The notes: generated by a model not told the origin, from the letters alone. Shown: positions 35,900 through 47,546, counted from the first letter of the stretch. The stretch: DNA of 64,000 nt from Isoetes taiwanensis (GCA_021234155.1 JAJEKV010000006.1:28988327-29052326), one strand, 5' to 3'. Numbers and translations are program-made.

Positions 35900-36795
35900 T
35901 GTCATAGATTCAACAATTTTAAGCTATTTGGAACCCTCATTTGTTCCAACTCCTTAATTAATTCTATCTTCTTGGAAAATTCTTCCTTCATAAAGTCAAG
36001 TTTCTTAACTTCACTGTCAGTGGACGATAAAAAATCATTCTCATTCTCATTCTCATTCTCATTAAAAGCAGCTGCCATTTGAGATATGCCATTAGCAATA
36101 TCCTCGTCAATACTTAGCATTAACCTTTTTTTTTGCTGTGGCTTGCCATAAATACTAGGCTAGTTACATGCAGCAGATCTAGGACTACACTCAATAGTAT
36201 TGTTAGTGGCAGTACTATTCCCATTGGGAATGGTAGTAGCATAGTGCGGTGAACTACTTGCAGCTTCAACATTTACATTGGAATTGACAGTTGGATCAAA
36301 ATTGGGAAATTCATCAAAATCTTCTCTCTTGAATGCCCTTGATGTTCCTATTGTCTCATAGAATTCATTAGACATAAAACACCTTCAGTATGGCAATACA
36401 TATCTGCTGCTTCAAATGTTTATGTCCCAATATCACCATCATCTCCAGCTTCTGAAAGTTCTGTCTCTTTGCTTCCTTGCCTCAGCTCCTCCACTATCAT
36501 ATCATTGTCAATCAGATGGTTCAACATCAGTCTTATTACATGCGTTCATTGGACTTGCAGTTCATTTTATCCCATTAGTTTTTTAGCTATTTCTTTTCTT
36601 CCAAATCAAGCACCATAGATTGCAGCTTGATCAAAATTTGCTTCAACTGAGAGTTCCTAAGATTCAAATTACCATTATTATATACCTTGAATTCATTCAT
36701 CAAGTTGAGAAAGCATAAAATTTGCATTGTCTGACCACTGAACATGGGTTTTCCTTTTCTTGGTCATTGGTAGAGCAATTGATGTTGTTGCAACA
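35900..36795 (-). pseudogene. Broken Myb/SANT-like (LIMYB/trihelix type) gene fragment
   Basis: Minus-strand frames in series look like a plant Myb/SANT-like DNA-binding protein. Near 36770-36700 a frame reads MTKKRKTHVQWSDNANFM, like the start of that domain, then breaks. From an ATG at 36375 a coherent frame reads MSNEFYETIGTSRAFKREDF, runs through a Ser/Asn-rich segment, meets one in-frame TAG at 36160-36162, and continues in the same frame through DEDIANGISQMAAAF, four Asn-Glu repeats (encoded by the attctc repeat at 36036-36063) and KKLDFMKEEFSKKIELIKEL, a coiled-coil-like C-terminus ending at 35902. Proteins of this type include both host factors and the Myb partner of PIF/Harbinger transposons. 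Neither is decided here. Frame breaks make it a probable pseudogene. Confidence 0.45.
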
Positions 36796-37239
36796 ATGGC
36801 TAATGGTTCACTACATGCTTGGACGACCTCAACATTTTTTCCTCTCTCCTTTTGGGAAGTAATTTTGATGGTACCTTTTTATGCATTACACATAAAGGCT
36901 TCTAGATAAATCCTTCTTGTAGCCCTTTTTGGAGGCAATTTGCTTGCTCGAGTTGGGAGAAATGGTTTGCTAGGGTTTGACTTCTGATCAAAGTTTACAT
37001 GGTTGATTAGAATTCTTTACAGCGCCAAACTTCTGGAAAACAAGATTCGGATACTCACCTTTGTAACAACACGAATTCAGTAGTAGGAATGGCCGGGAGT
37101 AAAGAAATGAGCAAGAAACAAAAATGCTCCTGTTTTTTTAGTGTTGGAAAAAAAGGGAGAACAAAAAACAAAATCCGGCGATGTATACAATTAACTATCT
37201 AAACATTAATTTTCCAATTATGATAGCCCTAACTCCTGG

Positions 37240-39230
37240 TAGGGATAAATTGCTCCAATGCTGAGAGTCAATAAAACCAACTTTCAACATGCCCTCCCAA
37301 CTCTTGCTTTTAAAATGACTTTCAAATTGACTCTAATCCCTCATGTGGCCAACTCTTCTCTTTTGTTGGATTGCTCATTAGGAGCATTGAAGAATGTTTT
37401 TAAAAAGTGTCGACGATTTGATATGCAGGAACTTTTAGGTGGTAGTTATTGTGTAAGGGATATCCTCTTCACATATCTACATTTTCTTAAATCCCGTCAT
37501 TGGAATGGGCAACAATTTGGTGCCGCACTAGAAATTGATCCTAACTTTGTAGTTGAAAATTTTAATGCTCAATCACAAAATAATTAGATTATTTTGTTTT
37601 GTCTAATAATTATATTATTTTGTTTTGCTACATTTTGTCTAAAATGTAGCAAATCCCAACACCACCACCTATAAATAACATCTATTGTTAGCTAGTTGTC
37701 GGGTTAATAAGTTTTTTCTCTTCTTTTGGTTTATGCTTTTAAGGACATAAGGTTGTACACTTTTTTGTTGCTTCTTATTCTTCTTGGATTAGAAAGAGAG
37801 GTCCTTTGGTGGGCATTATTTATTGTTGTTGCTAGACTCCGTGCTAATCTTCAAACCCTTTCTCTAGTATGGTTTTGCATGCTAGGGACATTTGTCTTTC
37901 ATGTACCAAAAAAACAAGTGTTGTTTCATGCATCATGTCAAGGTGTTTCGTAGCATTCATACCTCTCCTTATCGAGGGATAGAACTTTTGGATAAGGTTT
38001 TTAGGGTTTGGCATGCTAGTGACACTTGTCTCATTTGTAGCAAAACAACCAAGTGTTGCTTCATGGATTATGGTGGCAACAAGTTGGATTATTGGTGTTT
38101 CAACTTGGTATAATGCAAGTGGAATTTGTATAAAAATGTGTATACATTCATAAACCATTGAAAGGTGGAGCTTTCTTTAAGATTATCTTGTACATTCTTT
38201 TAGTGGAATTTTAATTTTAACTAGGCGATGGCAAAAGCAGCGAACACAATCCCATTTTCCAGTGCTTCATGTTTTGTATCCTATTAGGGGTTTTGGTTGG
38301 AAAGCAATGCTTATAGCCACAAGCTACAACACTAACGCAAGTTTCTAGAAACTTTTCTTTAAGAAGGCAGCCACTAAGCACAAAGCATATGTAGATTATC
38401 ACTCTCCACCCATGCGATTGCTAAGCACAAAATATTTGTACATTATGTATCATAATCCCATTGTAATAAGACGATCATTGCAAAGAGGTGTCCCTTAAAA
38501 ACCTTTTGAGGTAGGGGTTTAAATCTTAGTAACAATGGTTTTACGATCCCATTGTATGGGTCTTATGGCCATTTGTTTTCGTGGACGTTAAATAGTATAT
38601 TCTATTCTATCTAAACTTCTAAAAACAAACCGAACAAAATATTTGCATGAAATTGACATGCTTCATTTTACAAGTCCTCCATAGCAAGGATTCCCCTTTT
38701 GCTAATGCAAATTCAGGGGCCCTATGAATGGGTCCTTGAGCTATGGTACATCTTAATATGGTGTCCTATCTTGACCCATGTAAGTTGCTAAATGGACCAC
38801 GAAAGCTTGGGTCATGGAATCTTCTCCTTAATAATAGAATGTTGCGTTCCACTGCAGTAGAAAGGTTTTCTGGAGAAAACATATACAGTGGTATGACGTA
38901 AAAAGTACTATCTATCTATGAATGATAGCAAAAATGGTGGGGGAACTGTGTTTCTAGAGGTCCACGTGTCGAGAAAGTGGGTTGAATGATTGGCAAAATA
39001 GAAAGAGGGATTGAAGGCGGACTAAGCCTTGTAGCAAGCAGAAGCAATCAAACAAAACACAACACAAGAGTGAATGCAAGCCACATACAATACGCAAACA
39101 AAAGGTAAGGGCTAGAGAGAGAATGCCATGGGGAAAAGGTGAAGACCACATGACACTACAAATACAAAGCGTGCAAATTTTAGCCCATGTATCAAAAGCC
39201 CGCAAACTTAGCCCATATAGTCCATCCAAG
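37240..39230. other. Intergenic stretch upstream of PRS with LINE 3'-end remnant
   Basis: A 109-codon plus-strand frame at 37258-37587 has no motif I recognise and is probably not a gene. About 37876-38060 contains two copies of a gcatgctag-cacttgtct segment 134 bp apart. At 38480-38615 the sequence matches the LINE 3' UTR family (ccttttgaggtaggggttt, cattgtatgggtc, tttcgtggacg), read on the plus strand and followed by a degenerate ttcta/tatct tail. No further gene is supported before the PRS start. Confidence 0.5.
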
Positions 39231-39237
39231 CTCGGAG

Positions 39238-41490
39238 ATGGCGGTAAAGGCACCTTCCTTTCCTGCTAGGTCGGACTTGAGCCTCACTGCCTCTGGTTTC
39301 CTCGGAACTGGTTGCCCATCTTCTTCCTTTCGCACCATTCTTTCAAAGGATCATGTTGGTTCTCGGTCTGCCTATCCGATGCGCTCTCCTGTAAGCTCTG
39401 TAACAATGTGAAAATCGCATGCTTTTTGGCCTCTTGGGCTCCTTGGATATGCTTAAGATTGGCACTGTATGTAGTTTCTCCAGTTGCTGTTTTTGTTAAT
39501 CTAACACGTCTTGACCTTGCCACAGAGATGTGCCGTTGTTGATTCGGCTACATGGAATGGAAGAGCAATGGTGCCAACACTCAATACAAAAAGTATTGAC
39601 TTAAATGGGAGTATTAATACGAGAACATTGCAAGGCTTGAATTTGCATACTTCGGAGCCAGACAATCGGCTCAGAATATTCTCAGGCACAGCAAATGTAC
39701 AACTATCTGAGGTAACTTCTCGCTTATCAAACCTATCACGATCTTTCCCTTTTCCCAAAATAATTTTGAAGGGGTTACAGGAAATTGCACAGTATATGGG
39801 GCTCAAGCTTGGTGCAATTAAAATCAAGCGATTTGCAGATGGGGAAATTTATGTTCAGTTACAAGAGAGTGTTCGAGGGTGTGATGTCTTTCTTGTGCAA
39901 CCTACATGCCCTCCAGCAAATGAAAACCTTATGGAACTACTTATAATGATTGATGCATGCCGTCGTGCTTCAGCGAAAACTATTACAGCTGTCATCCCTT
40001 ATTTTGGTTATGCCAGAGCTGATAGAAAGGTATAGCTTTATACATTTTTTTACGATCTCCTTAAGCCATTAGAATACCACCAGGAATTATGTTTAGAGTA
40101 GCTAAGCTAACAAAATTATTAGCCTGCTGATTTGAACTAGGAGAATTAGTCTTAAGAAACAGAGTCATAATATGATAGGGGCTGGATGTCTTACGAACAG
40201 GGCAATGTTTCTTTCCATTAATATGCAGACTCAAGGGCGAGAGTCTATTGCTGCAAAGCTTGTTGCAAACCTTATTACAGAAGCCGGAGCAAACCGGGTT
40301 TTAGCATGTGACTTGCATTCTGGTCAGTCCATGGGCTATTTTGATATTCCCGTGGACCATGTGTATGGACAGGTGATTATCATCTCATTTTATTGCCATA
40401 ACACATCAGTCTGTATTTTCTTACTAAAAAACTGACGTTGTTCTTCCAAAAGCCGGTGATTCTAGATTATCTGGCCAGCAAGATGATCTCAGCAAATGAC
40501 CTTGTTGTGGTGTCTCCTGATGTTGGAGGCGTCTCACGCGCCAGGGCATTTGCCAAGAAGCTATCAGATGCACCACTTGCCATTGTGGATAAGAGAAGGC
40601 AAGGCCACAATATATCAGAGGTGAGTGCTATGGTCATTGAAAATGATAGTATTAACTTATGTCCCATATAGTCTGGTTTGAGTAACCTTGTTTGAGGTTT
40701 TAGAAGTTCTCAATCAGTCATTATTGAGTCTGATTAGTAGCTGTTACTTACCAGGTTATGAATCTTATTGGTGATGTGAAAGGGAAGATCGCTGTTATGG
40801 TAGATGACATGATTGACACTGCTGGTATAATTCTTGATCCTTGTTTTCTATCTTGTAGTAGTTTCTTGGTGTACAATTTGAGGTTGTCGATGAATGTCTC
40901 TGTGAATGTACCAAAAGGTGTACAAATTCAAGGTTTCTGCAAGCATACCAGTTTTCCAGTTAGTTGTATGTGTGTTACCATTGCTTATTGTCAATCCCGT
41001 TTTCTGCAAACATACCAGTTTTCCAGTTAGTTGTATGTGTGTTACCATTGCTTGTTTTTAATCCTTAAGTCTTTTAAAAAAGTAATAACAGAAAGGGTCT
41101 AAATATTATAAGAATTTGTGCTTTATTTTATGGTCAAATACTAACTAAGATGTTATTAGGTACAATTACCAATGCTGCTGCTCTGCTCCATCAAGAAGGT
41201 GCTCGAGAAGTCTATGCTTGCTGTACCCATGGAGTTTTTAGGTCCGTACTTGCATAGATTTCTGCTTTCTTTGTTGAATCCGCAAGCCTTCTTATGAGCT
41301 TCGGGATATTTCCAGCCCTCCGGCAATTGAGCGACTATCAAGTGGTCTTTTCCAAGAAGTGATTATAACGAATACTATTCCAGTGACAAACCTGTTTCCT
41401 CAGCTAACGATCTTGTCGGTGGCAAATCTTCTTGGTGAAACTATTTGGCGAGTACATGATGACAGTTCTGTGAGTAGCATCTTCCGATAG
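39238..41490 (+). CDS. PRS: Ribose-phosphate pyrophosphokinase (PRPP synthetase), probably plastid-targeted (8 exons)
   Basis: Makes 5-phosphoribosyl 1-pyrophosphate from ribose 5-phosphate and ATP, feeding purine, pyrimidine, NAD, His and Trp synthesis. Exons: 39238-39390, 39526-39711, 39781-40029, 40229-40372, 40453-40620, 40755-40824, 41160-41241, 41316-41490 (TAG). All introns are GT-AG and in phase, giving 408 aa, close to plant PRS1/2 length. The Ser-rich, acid-poor N-terminus ([16 protein letters not shown], first 60-90 residues) looks like a plastid transit peptide. The core starts at [11 protein letters not shown]. Landmarks: [20 protein letters not shown] (about 129-148), [10 protein letters not shown] (187-196, ATP side), [12 protein letters not shown] (224-235, with the metal-binding His), [27 protein letters not shown] flexible loop, and the PRPP-binding loop [10 protein letters not shown] (316-325). 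The C-terminus [13 protein letters not shown] is typical of the family. ATG 39238 begins the transit-like leader. Intron 2 (69 bp) is open and frame-preserving. The gene looks intact. Confidence 0.95.
40934..41060. repeat. 67-bp tandem duplication in PRS intron 6
   Basis: tttctgcaagcataccagtt at 40934 recurs as tttctgcaaacataccagtt at 41001, and the copies continue through gttgtatgtgtgttaccatt. The two units are nearly identical, so the duplication is recent. It lies wholly within an intron and does not affect coding. Confidence 0.9.
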
Positions 41491-41499
41491 GTTAAACCA

Positions 41500-43470
41500 T
41501 GTTTAGATATACGCCATTGAGTGGAAGGAACAGGATGCTCCATTTTGCAAATGCAATAGGTTTGGCATTGTCTGTTGCAAACCAGAGTCCACTTCATCAT
41601 AGCCACAATTGAAATGATTGTGTAACATCCTTGCTTGTGCATCAGAATATCCTTTTCAATTTGTACTTGTACAAGGCAGAGCCTAGGAAACCAAGAGTTA
41701 CTCTTGGTAATTGTATGGTTACATTTTTTTTAATATTAGTCCAACTTGCTTTGTCTTTCATTAGGGACTATCAAATGAGTGATGTAATTTCATTGTCGCT
41801 TAACTTTTTAATTTGCCTGAGCAAGTGAATGTCGCCTGTTCAATGTCCTGGTTACCAGGCTGGGTTTGAACTACTGCATTCGGATCTCGACATTGATTAA
41901 ACAACATGATGGGGATCATTGCCGTACAATTAGTGCAACATATAGAAGATATATTTTGAATAAAAAAGTTTAACGTTGTAATTTTTCTTGGAATAAATTA
42001 TCCAAGTTCATTTATACCGGCTTCCAAGCCAACAAATATGCAATTTTTTCTTTTTTATACTGGAAGCTTTGCGTGGACTTCATATATTTAATAGAACTAA
42101 GCCATCTGGTGCCAGATGGTAAGGGTTCCAGTTATGTAATATATGGTATGGTATCAATTAAGAGATACTGGTTACTAGTAGTAATTAGAAGGCGATGTCT
42201 CATGGTTGATATACAAAGTAGCTGTTGTTAAAGCGTGTCATCAGTAGCATATTTTGTGACAGGCCACCCACAGGGATAACTATAAGAGCAAATTGTAAGC
42301 TTTAACTGAGACCAGGTAAGATCTTAATTATGAGGTTTTTGAGTTGCAGTGTTCACATTTATGGAGGTAGTGGTTCTGAACTGATAAATTGTTATGACCC
42401 GCCAAGTGAGGTGGTCTAATTTGAGAAGAATTAACTTCGTAATTTCAGCCTCCTACCTTACAAGATTTCTTATGCTGTATTCTTGACGTGTAATATTGAC
42501 AAGGCTCTTCTAGCATTTATATGGTAGACTCCAAAGACAAAGTTGAGGTTTATGATAGAATTTGCATCGATGGTATGGTGTGAGATAATCTTACCCGTCC
42601 TTCGAGATCCCCACATGGGATCCCATAGTCAACGGGATCGGTGTGAGATAATCTTACCCGTCCTTCGAGATCCCCATATGGTCCCGTAGTCAACGGGATC
42701 GCCTCCTCCAGGATCCCGCAGTTAACTGCGCAGTTAAGGCTACTGCCCGCAGTTTCTAGCCCTTTTTCAGCCAGATTGGAGCAGCGCCATCGCTGCGGCG
42801 CTCGCCCTGCTTCCTCCTCCGTTGCTACCTGATCCTCTTCCCCAGCCAATTTCGACCACCCACGCACAGATCCCTTCCGATTTTGTGGAGTATTGGGCAG
42901 AAAAACCCACTACAAAATTTTCTTGGCTTTTCTAGTTTTCTTGGTTGATGACTTTTTTGGCTGTGATAAATTTGGGGCTTTTGGCCTATTTTTAAAGCCA
43001 CTCATGTAATAGTGCAGTGTCTCAAAAGGTATTTGTGTATTTTATCCTTGTACTTTATTAATTTCATGTTCATATACCATGATACTGTCTCAGATCTATG
43101 AAAATGCTACTAAATTATCATAAATGGCATTTTCTATCTCATATGCATAACCTGTATAAAATGACTATTCTATTTTAGCATGCAAGTATACAAAGGGAAG
43201 GGAGATAGCTTTATGACATTTTTGTAGGCTACATCTGTAAGCTTTCTTGACTAGATTTAACATGAATGGATTTGTTGATTGAAATTTCATCCTTTTGCCC
43301 CTTCTTATTGGATGCTCCACTCCAATACTCCAACTATTAAGATCTACCATAGTAGTAATCTGATTCAAAATGTTATTACCATGATTCAAATTTATCACCA
43401 CCAATATTAAGCTTATCAGCTGACGTTCTTTACCAATTGCTACGATTTCTATTCCGTCTTTTGCCATTAT
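41500..43470. other. PRS 3' flank, no gene seen
   Basis: No coding region is supported. A 63-bp tandem duplication is at 42577-42700. The GC-richer block 42690-42870 gives a minus-strand open frame with no recognisable motif. Confidence 0.5.
42577..42700. repeat. 63-bp tandem duplication
   Basis: ggtgtgagataatcttaccc begins at 42577 and again at 42640. Both units end in a gtcaacgggatc segment. Only a few positions differ (cacatgggatccc against catatggtccc), so the duplication is young. Confidence 0.9.
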
Positions 43471-45079
43471 GAGTCTAGCATTAGGGCGGATTTGGGGTCT
43501 CAAAATGACCCATATCTTGGATGCCAGAATTCCACGTCAGGTTTCTCGCGACCAATGATGTTTGCGCATTTTTTTCCAAAGTCAGTATTAGTTGGCAGGT
43601 AGAAAGAGGAGCAGGCTTACTTGGCATCCACATGGCGAAATTTCATAGGACATGTTTGTGCATTCATTGCAACCACATTAATGGCCCGCATTTTTTGAAA
43701 ATCGTATCGCGGACCAAAATAATGGCTACTTTTCCCGCCTATTGTGCACATGCCCACATGCACCAACCACCTTATCAAATTTTGGCACCAAGATTTCCAT
43801 TGTTCACATTAAGCCAAGCATTGCATCCTCTCCGCTTTCGCTCTTCATTTGGAATCCAAGTCTCCAATAGTGTCTGTGTTTTTTTATGGGCGAGCATAGA
43901 GTTAAGCAACAACGGCGAGGCGATGTCTTGGACAAGCAAACGTACATTACATGCCATGTTTTACTACCCAAATTTTCATTCACGAAGTTTTCCTACTTTT
44001 CAGCTCTTCCCATTCATCGTATTGCTCCCTACCATTCATTCTTACAATTCAACGAATCGACCAGATCTCTAATTGCATCCATCATTGCTCCTAGTACTCC
44101 TACATTGCTTCTGCAGTTCATCACTTACAAAACAATAAAGGCATGACGGTGGAAGGATATTTATCCATAGGCTCGTGGGTGAGAATGCTATCCTTAACGA
44201 AGGGTGACTATGGAGTTACATCGCCGGAGCGACATTCATACGCAATGAATAGGTAGAACTATAGGGTTCAAAATAAATGCAAAAAAAGGGAAGGGAGGGG
44301 GGAAGGGATTTGAAGAGGAGGATATTTGCAAATTTGCACCCTCAATAATACATGGATCACACCATGCTTAAAAATGCATATGCACTTTGTAAATGTGTAG
44401 TGAGGTTTTAAGTCATCATGCGATCCTTGCTTCTTTTTTCTTCCCTCTTCTTGATTTATATTCACTCACCAATCAAATATTTTTCTTTGGGCTACATTTA
44501 TCGATGTTGTGGATTTGAGACTAGGGAAAAGCATTACTAGCATCGTTGTTGTCCAACATATGGACATAAGAGACATGCTTTTCCAAGATATACATTCGTA
44601 AGCAATAGGCATCTAGTTTTACGTTGTAAAGTTGTTGGAGCCGAGCTTGAAAGTCGTTCCATGACCTCTTTTAAGCGAATTGTGCAAGCCTTATGAGAAT
44701 GGTGTCCTTGCAATGAAGAAATGTTTGATAAGACGTGCATCCGTGGTTGTTGAAAAATGAGTTACAAAATATTTGCTCCATTAGAGGTGTTTACTAATGC
44801 CACGACACAAAAAAGCTCCAAAGGTATATTGTATAAAATGTCGCTTTCATGAGCCTTTGGATCGCTTAACTCAAAGTGTCACATATAGAAACATTGTTAG
44901 GTTTGATAAAATAACATAAAAATCTTATTTAATAAAGCTTTGGTTGTTGGTAAAGTGTTGGCTTATTGATTAAGTGTTTGTATTTTGCTTTGGGACCCTC
45001 TTTGAAAAAGTTTAGTTCATAAAACATAATATAACTTGGAATGATACATATTTTATATGCAAATGGGAGACTATTGATG

Positions 45080-45790
45080 AGGGACTTGGTGTTATTATCT
45101 ATTGACAACAAACAAGAAAATGGATCACACCATGCGAATTTAGTATATTCCAACCTTTTAGCTTATACAAAATTCGCTTGGTGTGATCTTTTTGGAAAAA
45201 GATGACTTCCTATAGTAAAATTACTTTGATTATCTTTTAATAAAAGAAATATATATGTGTCTTATTTGAAGTTAAGTGTGGATATGTGACGTGCTCATTT
45301 ATTGATAAAGTGTTTGCTTTTTGAAAAAGGCTAATAACTTTATGTACTACTAGAGTTGGTAAAGTATTTTAGATGCAAATAGGATGCTTGATGTGATCCT
45401 TCTTAAAAAAAGATATGCTCTTTGAAAAGGACTAATAACTTTATGCACTTAGGGTGGTAAAGCATTAAATGAGAAGGGGTACTTGTGTTTAATTTTAATT
45501 TGACAACAAATAAGAAAGTGGATCACACGATGCGAATTTAGTGTGTTCCATTTTTGTTGCATATGTACTATTCGCTTGGTGTGATCCTTCTTGAAAAATA
45601 ATATGCTCTTTGAAAAGGGATAATGACTTATGTACTTAAGAGTGGTAAAGCGGAATGAGTACTTGTGTTTAATTTTAATTTGACAACAAATAAGAAAGTG
45701 GATCACACCATGCGAATTTAGTGTGTTCATTTTTTTTGCATATGTATTATTCGCTTGGTGTGATCCATCTTGAAAAAAAAATAGCTTTCA
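45080..45790. repeat. Tandem array, 180-200 bp unit with internal hairpin
   Basis: acttgtgtttaattttaatt starts at 45481 and 45661 (180-bp period). A diverged copy starts about 397 bp earlier, consistent with a decayed unit between. Each good unit carries GATCACACCATGCGAA (about 45124, 45521, 45701) and, 30-50 bases later, TTCGCTTGGTGTGATC (45173, 45571, 45750), which are reverse complements at 15 of 16 positions for the canonical pair. Isolated copies of the motif occur at 44354 and 45925. Confidence 0.85.
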
Positions 45791-46282
45791 AGTAAAAGGA
45801 AAGAAAGAAATATCATATTTAAAGTGTAAAGTGTTAGTATGTAAAGTGTTGGTTTATTAAAATACTATTTATTTACGCTAAGTTGTAAGTTCAATATTTG
45901 TATTTCTATTTACTTTTTTACGCAAGGATCACACCAGGCGAATCCTCTTTAAACAAGGATGGTTTTGACCTTCAATGTTCATAAATTTTATGAATGTTTG
46001 CATATAAGAATGTCACATATCATATTTTCTTAAAAAATGGTCATCAAATGGATAACTAGTCAAAGAGTTCTTCTACTACTTAAAGAGTTTCAAGACTCAT
46101 TTTTGCTATAATTTAAATAGCAATAGATTTTTAAAGGAATCTATTGTGAAAAGTAGTCAAAGACTTCTTGTATTAGAGGAGACACAAACACCATAACCTT
46201 TGTACTTCAAGAATGTATAAATCCTTCGCATTGCAAAAGTATAATGTCATTTATTAGCATCTTCACGGACATTTCCCCTTCC

Positions 46283-46618
46283 TTATCGGAAGCAGCTCAT
46301 CTCAAGGAATTGTATTCGATTCCGAATGCCTTCATCCTCTCTCAATCTCTCATAATATCCCAGGAGGCCAGAGTTATCGTCACCACAAAATCGGACTAAA
46401 CTTGAAACGTCCTGAAATGACGGTTTCTTGCCACTCAACGGATCCAATGGATATAAACTGCTATCCGCCCAGATGTCGACACTTTTTGAGCCTGCAAGAC
46501 GCGACACGTCGAGGTCTAAGTTCTTATTTTTTAGACCTCCTTTTTTGCGATTGAAGACCGGAGCATATTCGCGGAGTCGGGCTTGGATCCTTATCCACAC
46601 ATCATTTGGAGCTTCCAT
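46283..46618 (-). CDS. Hypothetical protein inside the TIR element
   Basis: From the ATG at 46618 the frame encodes about 111 aa to a stop at 46283. The open frame itself extends 42 codons further upstream but has no ATG there. Composition is protein-like: a basic segment RKKGGLKNKNLDLDVSRLAG, then a C-terminal half with SFQDVSSLVRFCGDDNSGLL and YYERLREDEGIRNRIQ. A TATAAAAG box on the same strand lies about 150 bp upstream (46768-46775), a plausible promoter. I do not recognise the family. It has no transposase catalytic motif, so it may be an element accessory protein, a captured host fragment or chance. Its placement next to the hairpin array within the TIR element is the main reason to keep it. 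Confidence 0.35.
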   Translation of the reverse strand: MEAPNDVWIRIQARLREYAPVFNRKKGGLKNKNLDLDVSRLAGSKSVDIWADSSLYPLDPLSGKKPSFQDVSSLVRFCGDDNSGLLGYYERLREDEGIRNRIQFLEMSCFR

Positions 46619-47439
46619 ATCGCGTGGATCGCATCCGGCACAAATGAAGGTGTACAATTTGTATGCCCCAAAGACAATTAAGCCGTGTGAGCTGAACGTC
46701 CGTACTAACCTCGTTTTGAAATTTGCAACGCATATGGAAATCAAAAGTCCATTCTCCTACAATCCATGCTTTTATACATTAAGCAAATTCAAATTTCAAT
46801 TGTAGGGGGGGAAGCCCAGATTGGGATGAAGTAAAGATCCCGGGTTAATGATGGGTTCACATGAACGAATCATGCTACCGTGGCTTAAAACTCTGAAACT
46901 CTGGGCCGAGGCAAAAAATTCAGCCCCATTTTGGAAAATCAGCCCTCGGAAGATCCAACTTGGCGTGAATGATGCAGCTGAATTTTTAATCGCTCACGAC
47001 TCGGGCGTAACTCCCGCCAGAGGGCCTAAACTTCTCCATGTGAACCACCCATAAGGCGCAGCCGCAGCGTCTCGAAATGGAAGTCTGATACAAAGCTTCA
47101 ACCTACACATTCAAATTTTGAAATGTGGAAGGCGGGAAGCTTGTATGGACATGGCCTCTAAATGAAAATAGCGCAAGAATCGGTGACGCGCACGCTTGGT
47201 ATCTGACAAACCAAGAGACACGTGTTGCATCAGTCTGTCTGACAACCAACAGAATTAAATACATATGGCGCCATGAATGCGCGATCCCCCTTATTCCGGG
47301 AGAATATTCTAAGTAAATCTGTAATGATGAGATTTTGTTATCCTAGGTGGCATGGGAAAAAGGGAGCAGAAATATGACGTGGAATGGCTGATAGGAGGCC
47401 ATTTTGAGACCCCAAATCCGCCCTAATGTATTAATGTTG

Positions 47440-47546
47440 CAACCGAGCTTAAGTCATACTTCTTCGTGCTGTGTTCCTTGTTTGGGTCCCATAGGTCATT
47501 TGGTCTTCGTGGACGATAAAAATCAATTCAATTCAATTCAATTCTT
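47440..47546 (+). mobile_element. 5'-truncated LINE 3' end with (AATTC)n tail
   Basis: About 80 bases match the LINE 3' UTR at 17.26-17.35 kb: tttgggtcccatag, tggtcttcgtggacgataaa and AAAAT, followed by five copies of aattc (about 47522-47546). It begins about 12 bases outside the right end of the 3.95-kb TIR element. The extreme 5' truncation is typical of LINE insertion. Confidence 0.8.

Larger units (their letters stand above)
43479..47428. mobile_element. 3.95-kb terminal-inverted-repeat DNA element
   Basis: The left end CATTAGGGCGGATTTGGGGT (43479 onward) and the right end, read on the minus strand from 47428, are identical for 28 bases. They stay related for about 60 bases, sharing an attccacgtca block. 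Flanking dinucleotides are TA on both sides if the ends start at GGGCGG, which would suit a Tc1/mariner-type insertion. TTA/TAA flanks would suit PIF/Harbinger. Neither is proven. The interior holds a minus-strand frame (46283-46618) and hairpin-bearing tandem repeats (45080-45780), but no recognisable transposase, so it may be a non-autonomous element. Confidence 0.75.

Noticed and set aside
36020-36065. gtggacgataaaaa followed by attctc repeats, resembling the LINE 3' end and tail
   Set aside because: The same bases form part of a coherent minus-strand reading frame (NENENENENDFLSSTD). The match is only about 14 bases with no further LINE 3' UTR, so coincidence is more likely.
39954-40035. 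Reading PRS exon 3 past the splice donor
   Set aside because: The frame stops just after the GTATAG donor, and the next exon restores the conserved TQGRES sequence.
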